Shown here one piece after another: positions 9,680 through 18,477 of a stretch of DNA of 64,000 nucleotides. This DNA is from Fibrobacteria bacterium (lineage in GTDB: Bacteria; Fibrobacterota; Fibrobacteria; UBA5070): the NCBI GenBank assembly GCA_020633825.1, contig JACKCV010000005.1, forward strand, positions 123,905-187,904, in the 5' to 3' direction. The position numbers were made by a program, and so were the translations under genes. Numbering within the stretch: position 1 is the stretch's first letter; the number at the start of each line of letters is the position of its first letter. The notes below the pieces were generated by a model. That model was not told where the DNA came from. It saw only the letters and a program-made list of their open reading frames with translations, and did no database searches.

Positions 9680-12009
9680 CCTCCAAACCTCTGCCTGAAT
9701 TGGCTGTGGGAATCTGCGACTTCCCCTTGAACGCCGATGGTCTGGTGGCCGTCGCGCTGCGCCAGGTCGCGGTCCAGAAGAAGGACCAGGCGACACCGAA
9801 ACAGAAACTGACCCAAGTCTCCCGGGGGACCGGTTCGAAGTTCCAGGTGAAGGTCTCGACGGATGATCTGCCCCACTCACGAGCGGCAAGCGTGGTGTTG
9901 GAACACGCCAATGGCTCCAAGGGCTGGTTGGGGGAGCTGGTCCCGGCTGCGACGACCGGGGCCTGCAAGGATGTCGTGGCGACCTTCCATCCCGGAGGTG
10001 GAGGAAGTCCTACCATCGACCTGTTCCGGGAGAGCATCTTCGGGAAGGGAGCTTTGGAGGTCGCGGTGACCATGGCGAACGCCGAGCCCACGACCGTTCG
10101 GCTTCCCGCCAGCACCATCACCTTCGAGAACCTCTTCGAGATGGAGCTGGAAATCTCCGGGAAGAAGTTGAAGGTGGCGATGGAGGATGCCATCGCCCGA
10201 GGGGCATTCCTGCCCGACTCCCTCTTGGTGGGATCGCGTGTCCGGTTCCTGGATGCCGTGCTTCCCCCGGCGCTCACCGCCGGCGGAGCCGAGCCGGAGG
10301 TGGCCATCATCGCCCGGGGGGAGGTCGGAAGCGAAGGCAAGCCCGGAGATTCCTACCTGATGGACTGGACCCGGATCGGAGCCGGCGCGCCGACGCCTCC
10401 TCCCGTGTGGGTCTACGGGCTCGATGCCCAAAATCGAATCGACGCGCGGTTGGCGACCCAGGGGGAATACTTCGACCTTCGATTGGCATTCCGCTCCTCG
10501 CGTTCCGACAAGACTCCGCTCTTCACCATCCCTCTGGCGGAGCGGCTGCCCAAGCCGTGCCTGCAGTCGGTGACCTTGAAGCCATCGAAGAAGGCGCGGA
10601 GTGCCTATCTGGACGAACCCCAGGCGATGGTCGCCGCCACCACTGCGGTCGCCCAACGCCCCATTTCCGCCATCGCCACGGCGGAGCACCTGAATGCGAC
10701 TCCCGTCACCGATGCCAATTGGATCCAGCAGATCGATGTCGGGATCGTCGTGACCAACCTTCATCCGGGTGCCACGGTCTCCTTGGAGTGCTTCGTGGGG
10801 TACACTCCCAAGCAGGACGATCCCGCCGCGAAGGGGGCCCATCTGGTCGCTCGCGTCTTCAACGCCTACCAGCCCGCTTCCCCCTACCATCCCCTGGCCG
10901 TGACGGTGCGTGGCTCCGCGCAGGGGTACCCCAATCCGATCCCCATCGATTACATGGACACGGGCAAGGATTTCAAGCAGGTGAAGGAAGCTTCCGACGA
11001 AAAGGTGCGATACCAGGATGTGTTCACCATCCTGGCGTGCATGCGGGAGAAGGTCGTCAAGGGATCCAGGATCATCCCCATGAGGCGACTGTTCCAATTG
11101 TGGTTCACCGAGGACGACGGGGCCGCCGTGGACTTCACGAAGGATTTCCGCGAGGCGCATTCCGTCGCCACGCCCACGGCGTTGGGGACGGTCGGCCTGG
11201 ATGCCTCGGGATCTCCGGTTCGCGTCTTCGAGAAGATCACCGTGAAATACGACGACCGCCTCTCCCTTCGGACCGTCCCTCTGGTGCCCGGTCCCAACGG
11301 GATCCTGTTCGCCGACATCCCCTTCTCCCTCGACGAAGCGGTGGCGCGCCATCAAGCGAGCTACAAGTCGAAGATCGAAGTCGGCAAGACCTGGAAGGAC
11401 GCGTCCGACTCCGACGTCCGCACCTTCCTGGATCCCCAGTCGTCGGAAAATGCCCCCATCTCCGGCCAGTTCGTCCCCATCGACGAATACATGGATCTTC
11501 CCGTGGACAAGGTGCGCTCCTTCCTCGCCTCCATGGAAGCGAACTACCACGGGATCGGGATCGTGGGGGAGTGTTCGCAGCACGTCCTCGACACGGCGAA
11601 GACCCTCTCGCTCAATCCCGCCTACTGCCTGTGCCATCTGATGATCGAATGGTGCTTCCTGTCCAAGGGCTTCGAATCCGACGGCAAGACCTACCACAAC
11701 TTCTTCGGGATCGGGGCGACCGACGGAAACGCCTCGGAAAGGGGGAAGGCCTACGCGGTCGGACACGGGTGGGACAGCGTCGAGAAGGCCCTCTCGGACG
11801 GGTTGGCCTACGTGAAGAACGACTGGATCGTCGTCCGGAAACGGCGCACGCTCTACGACATCCGGTGGAACATGGCGGCCATGCAGAAGGAGGTCTACGC
11901 CACCGGCGTGCGTTGGGCCCGCGACGTGGGTTGGCGCATGGACCAGATCCTGTCCCATTGCGGGAAGACCACCGTGCCCAAGCTCGTCAAACCGCGGTTC
12001 CGCTCGTGA
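9676..12009 (+). CDS. Glucosaminidase-domain protein, probable second cell-wall effector
   Basis: The 777-residue protein starts at the ATG overlapping the preceding TGA. The last 180 residues (from about 595) match the GH73-type glucosaminidase pattern: a helix with MIEWCFLSKG in the place of the usual ESGWGKS, so its Glu is the likely acid, followed by NFFGI as in NNLFGIK of this family. Such enzymes cut the glycan backbone of peptidoglycan. The N-terminal 590 residues contain several beta-sandwich-like segments without known motifs. There is no signal peptide, so export would have to use the neighbouring PAAR/DUF2169 system. With the upstream M15/M23-like protein, the pair could attack both peptide and sugar bonds. 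The enzyme family is moderately secure; delivery and target are inference. Confidence 0.7.
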   Translation: MTSKPLPELAVGICDFPLNADGLVAVALRQVAVQKKDQATPKQKLTQVSRGTGSKFQVKVSTDDLPHSRAASVVLEHANGSKGWLGELVPAATTGACKDVVATFHPGGGGSPTIDLFRESIFGKGALEVAVTMANAEPTTVRLPASTITFENLFEMELEISGKKLKVAMEDAIARGAFLPDSLLVGSRVRFLDAVLPPALTAGGAEPEVAIIARGEVGSEGKPGDSYLMDWTRIGAGAPTPPPVWVYGLDAQNRIDARLATQGEYFDLRLAFRSSRSDKTPLFTIPLAERLPKPCLQSVTLKPSKKARSAYLDEPQAMVAATTAVAQRPISAIATAEHLNATPVTDANWIQQIDVGIVVTNLHPGATVSLECFVGYTPKQDDPAAKGAHLVARVFNAYQPASPYHPLAVTVRGSAQGYPNPIPIDYMDTGKDFKQVKEASDEKVRYQDVFTILACMREKVVKGSRIIPMRRLFQLWFTEDDGAAVDFTKDFREAHSVATPTALGTVGLDASGSPVRVFEKITVKYDDRLSLRTVPLVPGPNGILFADIPFSLDEAVARHQASYKSKIEVGKTWKDASDSDVRTFLDPQSSENAPISGQFVPIDEYMDLPVDKVRSFLASMEANYHGIGIVGECSQHVLDTAKTLSLNPAYCLCHLMIEWCFLSKGFESDGKTYHNFFGIGATDGNASERGKAYAVGHGWDSVEKALSDGLAYVKNDWIVVRKRRTLYDIRWNMAAMQKEVYATGVRWARDVGWRMDQILSHCGKTTVPKLVKPRFRS

Positions 12010-12034
12010 AGGCCCGGACAGGGGAGTAGGATCG

Positions 12035-13123
12035 ATGTGGATTTCGAGACTAGTGCCAGGCCTGGCTCCGGACGGGACGCCCATCCTCTCCGTCCTGGCC
12101 AAGCGGACCTACCGGTACGCCCCCGACCAGGAGGCGAAATACGATCCCGTGGACCCTCTACCCTTCTTCGATGCCGACGTGCTCGAAGGGCAAGGACGCC
12201 CCGGAGTGGACGCTCCGCTCCAGGAAAGCGATCTGGTTCCGTGGAAACCGCGCGTCGACGTGGTGGTCCATGGGTTGGCCTTCGCGCCTTCCGGAAAACG
12301 CGGATTGTTCTTCGACACCAACGTGCGCGTCGGGGAATGCTCGGCGACCGTGAGGGTCTTCGGGGATCGTCGGGCGGATCTTTCCAGTGGATCCCTGCGA
12401 TTCACCAACCCCGAACCCTTCGAGACGATGCCCATCCACTGGGGACTGGCCTACGGAGGCGTGGATCGGTGCTCCCATCCGGACATCGAGCTTCCCTTTC
12501 CTCCCAATCCCCTGGGAAAGGGGTTCGTGGTCGATCCTTCCCCGGAACACCTCCATGGAACGGCCTTGCCGAACCTGGAGAACCCCCAGGACCTCCTGGT
12601 CCCGGAGCGTCTCCTGGTCAAGAAATACGAGCGCTGGCCCCGAGCACCCCAGCCCTCGGCCCTGGGGTGGATGCCCCGCAACGCCCACCGGCGGATCCAG
12701 CAGGCGATCCTGCCCTTGGACGAGTCGGATTCGGCACGGGAACGTCGCAAGGAATTCGCCCTCAACATGCCACAGGCGCTCCTGCGCCATCCCGCCCCCC
12801 CCGGATCCCTCCACCAATCCTTCGAGGAGCGCAACGGTGCTCCTCCGTTTCTGCGTCCACGATCGCTGGAGGGGGGCGAAACGGTCGTGCTCACCTACCT
12901 CGATGCGAAAGTGCCCCGTCTGGAATTCACCCTTCCCGCGGAGGTGCCCCAGGCCTATCTCGATCTGGGAGAAGGAATGATTCCCCTGCCCATGGACGCC
13001 CAGACCGTCGAGATCTACACCCCCACCCGGCAGGTCAGCATGTTGTGGAGAGGATCGGCTCGCTACCCGGGGTTGGATTGGCTGACCGCTCATCCGGAGG
13101 TCCGGTTCGAGGTCGAATCCTAG
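12035..13123 (+). CDS. DUF2169 protein, probable type VI secretion adaptor (copy 2)
   Basis: The 362-residue protein begins ISRLVPGLAPDGTPILSVL and carries the same landmarks as the copy at 3887: KRTYR, VRVFGDR, AYGGVD and a C-terminal MLWRGSARY. It is clearly a paralogue but has diverged throughout, including a different central region with ALPNLENPQDLLVPER. GGAG with good spacing precedes the ATG at 12035, 25 bases after the glucosaminidase gene, so it is probably the last gene of that operon. Two copies of an adaptor in one operon with two large cargo proteins suggest one adaptor per cargo, which is inference. It converges with the minus-strand gene that ends at 13145, with only 21 bases between them. 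Confidence 0.87.
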   Translation: MWISRLVPGLAPDGTPILSVLAKRTYRYAPDQEAKYDPVDPLPFFDADVLEGQGRPGVDAPLQESDLVPWKPRVDVVVHGLAFAPSGKRGLFFDTNVRVGECSATVRVFGDRRADLSSGSLRFTNPEPFETMPIHWGLAYGGVDRCSHPDIELPFPPNPLGKGFVVDPSPEHLHGTALPNLENPQDLLVPERLLVKKYERWPRAPQPSALGWMPRNAHRRIQQAILPLDESDSARERRKEFALNMPQALLRHPAPPGSLHQSFEERNGAPPFLRPRSLEGGETVVLTYLDAKVPRLEFTLPAEVPQAYLDLGEGMIPLPMDAQTVEIYTPTRQVSMLWRGSARYPGLDWLTAHPEVRFEVES

Positions 13124-13144
13124 TCTGTCGGGAATTGTCTCGAT

Positions 13145-14026
13145 TCAGGGGTCCACCTTCTCGGGAACGACCTCGTAGTGGCCTGGTCGGGTTCGCTCCA
13201 CCACGATCGTTCCGTCTTCGGGGATCTCGAAGTCCTGGACTTCCCCGTCGGGAGCCGTCACCTTGACCTTCCTGCCCTTGAAGGGGCCCGCCTCCCCCGG
13301 TGCGGATTCGAAATGGAGACGCATCTCCTGCTCGATGGGGATTTCCTCGCCGATGGCCTCCATGCCATCGCACCGGACGATCATCCACAGGGAGGGGTGG
13401 AGGTATTCGCCTCCGTCGCGCTCCCGGGTGGTCCGGTGCGGTACGTTCGCGGAGCGATCGCCGAAAAGCCAGGAGAGAGGAGCTTCGATCCCTCCTTCGG
13501 AGGAGACCTTGCACTCGCACCGGCCAGCTTGCCGGGCGGCTCCGGTCGAATCCTTCAGCATGAAGACCACCTCGACCACGGTTCCCTCCGGGCGACCGAG
13601 GATCTTGGCCTTTCCCAGAGCCGGTCTTCCGTCCTGAAGGGCTTCGAGGAGGTTCCCCTCCGAGTCGTACCATTTGGTTTCCTGGATGGACAACCGAGGG
13701 ATGACGGCCAGCGCCGAGGAGGCGGTCTCCAGGTCGTGTTCCTGGAGGGTGGCCGTGAAGAAGATGTCGTCCTGGAGGTCGGCTGGAACCTCGAATCCCA
13801 CCCGATGGATGTCGGCATGGACGCGACCCTCGAGTTTGGCGACCCGCTTGTCTTCCACGGTCCGGATTTCGATGGAAATGGGGGAGTCGTCGGCCACGAA
13901 GTGGGTGGCGACCTCCAGGTGGACGCTTCCCCCGGCCGCGACGCGGCGGGAGAGCCAGCGGGCCCGCAGGATGGACGATTCCAGCTTCACTTCCAAAGGC
14001 TGATCGGTTTGACCTTGGGCCTTCAT
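13145..14026 (-). CDS. Unknown beta-rich protein convergent with the effector operon
   Basis: I do not recognise this 293-residue protein. It has no signal peptide, membrane segment or catalytic motif, and its regular alternation of charged and hydrophobic residues suggests beta-sandwich domains: about 20-100 (SVHLEVATHFV and following), 100-170 and 200-293. GGAG stands 9 bases before the ATG at 14026. An upstream in-frame extension would add a hydrophobic stretch with no good start. It ends 21 bases from the second DUF2169 gene in convergent orientation. Position at the edge of an effector cluster allows an immunity or accessory role, but immunity proteins against wall hydrolases are usually periplasmic and this one lacks an export signal. 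The coding call is good; the role is unknown. Confidence 0.7.
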   Translation of the reverse strand: MKAQGQTDQPLEVKLESSILRARWLSRRVAAGGSVHLEVATHFVADDSPISIEIRTVEDKRVAKLEGRVHADIHRVGFEVPADLQDDIFFTATLQEHDLETASSALAVIPRLSIQETKWYDSEGNLLEALQDGRPALGKAKILGRPEGTVVEVVFMLKDSTGAARQAGRCECKVSSEGGIEAPLSWLFGDRSANVPHRTTRERDGGEYLHPSLWMIVRCDGMEAIGEEIPIEQEMRLHFESAPGEAGPFKGRKVKVTAPDGEVQDFEIPEDGTIVVERTRPGHYEVVPEKVDP

Positions 14027-14195
14027 GGCGGGTGCTCCAGGGGAGGGGAGAGTGGGGAACGCCCCAAGGCGCGGGCGGTTGGATGCGAATCGAAGTCGAG
14101 CCGCGACCGGAGGAAAGAAGACTAGAAAGTAGACCATCCCCTGCGGAAATGGATTGCTCCGATGGGGGGCATGGAAGGTCGAGCTGAGGCTGCAC

Positions 14196-14226
14196 GGATA
14201 GTATTGGAGTTCACTATCCTTTTTTT
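14196..14226 (+). terminator. Hairpin with T7 tract 50 bases before the GH8 gene (attenuator-like)
   Basis: A perfect 7-base inverted repeat (GGATAGT / ACTATCC, loop of 10) is followed at once by seven T residues on the plus strand. This is a good intrinsic-terminator shape, yet it lies inside the leader of the cellulase gene starting at 14276. The previous gene (13145-14026) is on the opposite strand and needs no terminator here. It may be an attenuator, or the palindrome may be a regulator operator. The rest of 14027-14275 shows no clear promoter. Confidence 0.6.
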
Positions 14227-14275
14227 GCCCAGCAACGGCCTGCGAAAACGGGTTTCCGAGGCTAGGCTGGATGTC

Positions 14276-16114
14276 ATGTTCGGAAATCTCGCCCGTTTCG
14301 CTGGTTTGGCCTCCCTTCCCCTGTTCCTCGCCGTCCCTGGTTCGGCGGCCGCCCCGTGGGTCTTCGGGAAGCTTCCCATGGTGGCCCAGCCCCTGGACAG
14401 CGCCCTCGCCCATACCTGGGACGGCATCCGGAAGCGGAACATCCAACCTTGGAGCGATGGACTGGTGCACCGTCCCAAGTCGGAGACCCCGGGAGATGCC
14501 GTCTCGGAAGGTCAAGCCTACGGAATGATCGTGGCCTTGTACGAGAACGACCAGGCGACCTTCAACAAGATCTGGGACGCCGCCGAATCCAAGCTGTGGA
14601 ACGACGGCAACGCTTACTACGACTGGCGCTATGAAAACGGGCGGATCACCGGCTCGGGACTGGCCACCGACGCCGACCAGGACATCGCCCTCATGCTCAT
14701 CTTCGCCGACGCCTTGGTGAAGAAGGGCATCTGGACGGAGCACCAGAGTCCCAAGAACGCCACGTACAGCGCTCGTGCCCAGTCCATCCTCAACACCCTC
14801 TGGTCGAAGGGAATCAACGACGGGAACCTTCGTCCCGGTGCCAATTGGGGGGGCGGGGGAACCTGCTCCAACGGAGCGGGCAGCTGGAACTGCGGCGATC
14901 ACGTGAATCCCGGCTACTTCTCCCCGGCCAACTACAGAATTTTCAAGGATTTCGATCCCAGCCACGCCTGGGGGGATGTGGTGGAGAAGTCCTATACCAC
15001 CATCCAGAAGAGCCCGGGATACGGAAAAGGGTTGTTGCCCGACTGGATGAACCTCGACGGGAGCTATCCCACCAGCTCCGCCCTGGGATACAACCCCTTC
15101 TACGGGGGGAAGGCGCTCTACAAGGATGCGATCCGGGTCCATTGGCGGTTGGCGATGGATTGGATGTGGTTCCAGGAACCGCGGGCCAAGACCTTCCTGG
15201 AGAACGCCGCGAAGTTCATCGGCTCCCCCGACAAGGCGAACTTCTACACCATGGAGGGCTCCTTGGTGCCGGCGGAATCGACCTTCACCCTCTCAGGGGA
15301 AAAAGGGCCTTCGCGCTCCCGGCGGGAACACTCGGCCCTCACGGTGGGCATGTGGGCCTGCGCTTTCCTGCCACGAGGGACGGAAGCCGCCGAGCCGTGG
15401 GCCAAGGAGCTTCTGTCTTTCCATGGAGAGGGGACCGATGTCTGGGGGCTCTCCCGCGATCCCCTCGGAGGACAGGAGGACACGGCCCACAACGAGATCT
15501 ACTTCGACCAATTCCTGGCCTGGTTCGGAGCCAGCTCCCTGGCCGGCCGCTTCACCAACGTCCTCGCCGACCTGAACGCTTCCGATGCCGCCACGGTCCA
15601 AGCTTGGAAGAACCGACCTTTCGTGGCGTTCCCGACCGGAAACGGTGCCGGGGCCCCCATGCTCACCGCGACCTTGGTGAAACCCGGCGCCTGGGCGGTC
15701 CGCATGATCGATACCGCCTCCGGCAAGGAGTGGTCCACGACCGGCGTGTCTGGCTCCATCGAAATCCTGGTTTCCGAACTGGTCGGGAGCGATCCTCTGC
15801 CCACGGGAACGGTCCAATACGAGTTTCGTGCCCGGGGCCTGAAGGACACGGTCCTCTTCGAGCGGGGCATCACGGCGGTGGATCGGTTCCGTCCCCGCTC
15901 CGGGCCGTCGTGGATCGCCAACGGGGGGCGGCTCGACGTGGAGGTGCGCAGCGGTGCGCTGCTGACCTTGCGCCATCCCGATGGCCGAGTGCTGGCCCAG
16001 GTCCGAGCGGAAACGGGATCGACGTCGCTTCGGGTTCCCACCTCCGGCCTGGTCTTGCTGGAGGTTTCCAACGACCGGGAGTCTACGGTGCACCGCGTCC
16101 TCCTGCTTCCCTGA
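14276..16114 (+). CDS. Exported glycoside hydrolase family 8 endoglucanase
   Basis: GH8 enzymes cut internal beta-1,4-glucan bonds with inversion. The 612-residue precursor starts with a signal peptide (MFGNLARFAGLASLPLFL, cleavage near SAAA). The GH8 catalytic domain covers about 30-430: SEGQAYG holds the general acid E78, ATDADQDIA the conserved Asp cluster, then LPDWM and YNPFY. From about 430 the protein is beta-rich, and the last 70 residues (with HPDGRVLAQ) match the C-terminal domain of three other exported proteins in this window, like a type IX sorting signal. The ATG at 14276 is chosen because the signal peptide begins there; an in-frame ATG at 14162 would place the terminator-like hairpin inside the gene. 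A GH9 gene follows 82 bases downstream, so the two may be co-expressed for cellulose breakdown. Confidence 0.92.
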   Translation: MFGNLARFAGLASLPLFLAVPGSAAAPWVFGKLPMVAQPLDSALAHTWDGIRKRNIQPWSDGLVHRPKSETPGDAVSEGQAYGMIVALYENDQATFNKIWDAAESKLWNDGNAYYDWRYENGRITGSGLATDADQDIALMLIFADALVKKGIWTEHQSPKNATYSARAQSILNTLWSKGINDGNLRPGANWGGGGTCSNGAGSWNCGDHVNPGYFSPANYRIFKDFDPSHAWGDVVEKSYTTIQKSPGYGKGLLPDWMNLDGSYPTSSALGYNPFYGGKALYKDAIRVHWRLAMDWMWFQEPRAKTFLENAAKFIGSPDKANFYTMEGSLVPAESTFTLSGEKGPSRSRREHSALTVGMWACAFLPRGTEAAEPWAKELLSFHGEGTDVWGLSRDPLGGQEDTAHNEIYFDQFLAWFGASSLAGRFTNVLADLNASDAATVQAWKNRPFVAFPTGNGAGAPMLTATLVKPGAWAVRMIDTASGKEWSTTGVSGSIEILVSELVGSDPLPTGTVQYEFRARGLKDTVLFERGITAVDRFRPRSGPSWIANGGRLDVEVRSGALLTLRHPDGRVLAQVRAETGSTSLRVPTSGLVLLEVSNDRESTVHRVLLLP

Positions 16115-16196
16115 TTTCCTTCTTCTCCTCCCTCCGGGATTCCCGAGCGCGGATTGCCGCGTAGGGGAATCCGTGGATTTCCAAAGGATTCTCTTC

Positions 16197-18287
16197 GTGA
16201 ACACCGCACGCATCGCCCTGCTCGCGACCCTGGGGGTTTCCGCGCCCTGGGCCGCCACCACCATCCACATGAACCAGGGGGCCTTCGACCAGGACGCCCC
16301 CAAGAAAGCGGTCGTGGAATCCGACGGCTCTTGCGCCGGAACGCCCTTCTCGGTGCGACAGAGTGGATCGGTCGTGTATTCCGGAAAACTCGGTGCGGCC
16401 CAAACCGTGTCGGGTTGGGCGGGGAAGACCTGGTGCGTGGCTCGTTTCGATTCCCTCACCCGGCCGGGAACCTACACCGTGGCCGTCGAGGGTGGCGGGG
16501 CCGAGTCGGCGTCGTTCGAGGTGGGGCCGCAAGCGCTGCGGAATCTGGTGGTGCCCAAGCTTCTGGGGTACTTCCGCTCCAGCCGACAGAACGGGGTGGC
16601 CAACAATCCCGGATCCCGAGCGACCGAAGGCGATACCAAGGTCAAGAAGCAGGGGGACGGATCGGGGAAGACCTACGACGTGCATGGAGGCTGGCATGAC
16701 GCCACGGGGGATGTCAGCAAGTACCTGAGCCATCTCTCCTACGCCAACTTCATGAATCCCCAGCAGATTCCCCTCACGGTGTGGTCCATGGCCTTCGCCC
16801 GCGAGAAGACGCCCGCGTGGTTGGAGTCCAGTGCCAAGGATGCCCCAGTGGTCGAGGAAGGGCTTTGGGGAGCCGATTTCCTGGTGCGCATGCAAGATCC
16901 AGACGGCTACTTCTACGTCACCGTCTTCGATGGTTGGGACACTGCCAACGCCAAGGTCATCTGCGCCTTCGAGACCGACCGGGGAACCAAGACCTCCGAC
17001 TACCAGGCCGCCTGGCGCGAGGGGGGCGGCATGGCCATCGCCGCGTTGGCCGCGGTGTCGCGTTGGGGCAAGTCGGGGGACTATTCCCCCAAGGTGTACC
17101 TGGAGACCGCCGAGAAGGGATACGCCCACTTGAAGTCCAAGACCGTGGGCGGGAACTGCGCCTACTGCGACGACGGCAAGGAAAACATCCTCGACGACTA
17201 CACCTCCCTGATGGCGGCCGTGGAGCTCTACCGGGCCACCGGGACGGCCTCGTACCTCTCCGACGCCCGCGCCCGCGCGACCAAGCTGGCCGGAAGGATC
17301 TCGCCCGAGGGCTGGTTCTATTCCGACGATGCCCGGACCCGGCCGTTCTACCACGCCGCCGACGCCGGACTGCCTGTGGTGGCGCTGGTGCGGTACCTGG
17401 AAATCGATTCCACGGCGGAAAACGTCCGTGCGGCCGTCGCCTCCCACGTTTCGTATCTGATCGAGGTGTCCCGCAAGGTGGCCAATCCCTTCGAGGTGGC
17501 GCGCCAGACCTTCAAGGTGGGGCAGGCCGTCAAGGAGGGGTTCTTCATGCCCCACGACAACGAAACGGGCTACTGGTGGCAGGGGGAGAATGCGCGGTTG
17601 GGATCCCTGGCGGCGGCGGCCATCTACGGCGGGCGCGTGGCTCTGGGGCATGCGTCCCTCGCGGGAGGCCTTCCCGATTCCGTCCGGCGGTTCGCCCAGA
17701 GTCAGATGGATTGGGTGTTGGGATCCAACCCCAAGGGGCTTTCGTTCATGCAAGGGGTGGGGCGGGATGCCGCCGAGGGATACTACCTCGAATCCAACGG
17801 CCACCACGAGGGAGGGATCGTCAACGGGATCACCGGGTGCGACGTGTCGCGCGGATGCCAGGAAGGGTCGGAATTCGACTACCGCGTTCCTTCCGAATTC
17901 CCGATGAATCCTCCCGCCTACAGCATCGGGCCCTGGATGAGCTGGCGCTGGACCGAGCAATGGCTTCCCCACGCCACCTGGTTCCTGATCGCCCAGACCG
18001 TGGCCCACGACGAGGTGCGGAGCCTGTTGCCCATCGCGGTCGAACGGAAAGTCCTCCGGAACGCGCCCCGATTCCGGGCTCGCTCCTCGGAGCGGGGGGT
18101 CTCCCTGGAATGGAACGAGCCCCTGGAGGCCGCGACCTCGGTCGAGATCCGCAGTCCCGAGGGCCGGTTGCTCGCCTCGTCGCGGGCGGACGCCGGGGAG
18201 AGCCGGATGGACATCGGGCTGGCGGGCTCCGCCAGGGGCCTGGTGGTGGTCCAAGTGGGGAGCCAGGCCAGAACTCTGGTGCGTTGA
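16197..18287 (+). CDS. Exported glycoside hydrolase family 9 cellulase
   Basis: The 696-residue precursor starts at a GTG with AAAGGA 8 bases upstream and has a signal peptide (NTARIALLATLGVSAPWA). Residues 22-105 form the Ig-like domain that often precedes GH9 modules. The catalytic domain (about 110-620) has GGWHDATGDVSKY, where D168 and D172 correspond to the base and structural Asp of the family's DAGD motif with one extra residue, and a late WMSWRWTEQW segment whose Glu is the likely acid. The C-terminus (about 635-696, with SPEGRLLASS) matches the tail domain of the GH8 neighbour. Family GH9 acts on cellulose and related beta-glucans. The missing cohesin or dockerin modules suggest a free or surface-attached enzyme. 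A long inverted repeat lies downstream. Confidence 0.9.
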   Translation: MNTARIALLATLGVSAPWAATTIHMNQGAFDQDAPKKAVVESDGSCAGTPFSVRQSGSVVYSGKLGAAQTVSGWAGKTWCVARFDSLTRPGTYTVAVEGGGAESASFEVGPQALRNLVVPKLLGYFRSSRQNGVANNPGSRATEGDTKVKKQGDGSGKTYDVHGGWHDATGDVSKYLSHLSYANFMNPQQIPLTVWSMAFAREKTPAWLESSAKDAPVVEEGLWGADFLVRMQDPDGYFYVTVFDGWDTANAKVICAFETDRGTKTSDYQAAWREGGGMAIAALAAVSRWGKSGDYSPKVYLETAEKGYAHLKSKTVGGNCAYCDDGKENILDDYTSLMAAVELYRATGTASYLSDARARATKLAGRISPEGWFYSDDARTRPFYHAADAGLPVVALVRYLEIDSTAENVRAAVASHVSYLIEVSRKVANPFEVARQTFKVGQAVKEGFFMPHDNETGYWWQGENARLGSLAAAAIYGGRVALGHASLAGGLPDSVRRFAQSQMDWVLGSNPKGLSFMQGVGRDAAEGYYLESNGHHEGGIVNGITGCDVSRGCQEGSEFDYRVPSEFPMNPPAYSIGPWMSWRWTEQWLPHATWFLIAQTVAHDEVRSLLPIAVERKVLRNAPRFRARSSERGVSLEWNEPLEAATSVEIRSPEGRLLASSRADAGESRMDIGLAGSARGLVVVQVGSQARTLVR

Positions 18288-18306
18288 GGTTCCCCCCAGA
18301 TCCCGG

Positions 18307-18377
18307 GATCCTCGTTCCTCGGGGATTCCGGAGGGGCTTTCTGCCCTCCGACGGAATCCTCGACGAGGAACCGGATC
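18307..18377. terminator. Long imperfect inverted repeat between GH9 and clpP
   Basis: Arms 18307-18337 and 18343-18377 pair over about 30 bases around a 5-base loop (tttct), with two short bulges. No T tract follows. It may end the cellulase transcript or be a processing site. A second perfect hairpin (GGTGTCC, loop ggag, GGACACC) at 18389-18406 lies closer to clpP. Together they fill much of the 190-base gap; I see no clear promoter. Confidence 0.55.
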
Positions 18378-18477
18378 GAAAGGGAAGAGGTGTCCGGAGG
18401 GACACCGGACGAGGCTCAGATTGGTATTGTTGCAATAGACACCGGGTTATCCCTTCTACGTCATTCCTGGAGCCTGC

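Noticed and set aside
14162..14275. An upstream ATG (14162) as start of the GH8 protein
   Set aside because: It would place a hydrophobic segment and 38 extra residues before a good signal peptide and would translate through the terminator-like hairpin.
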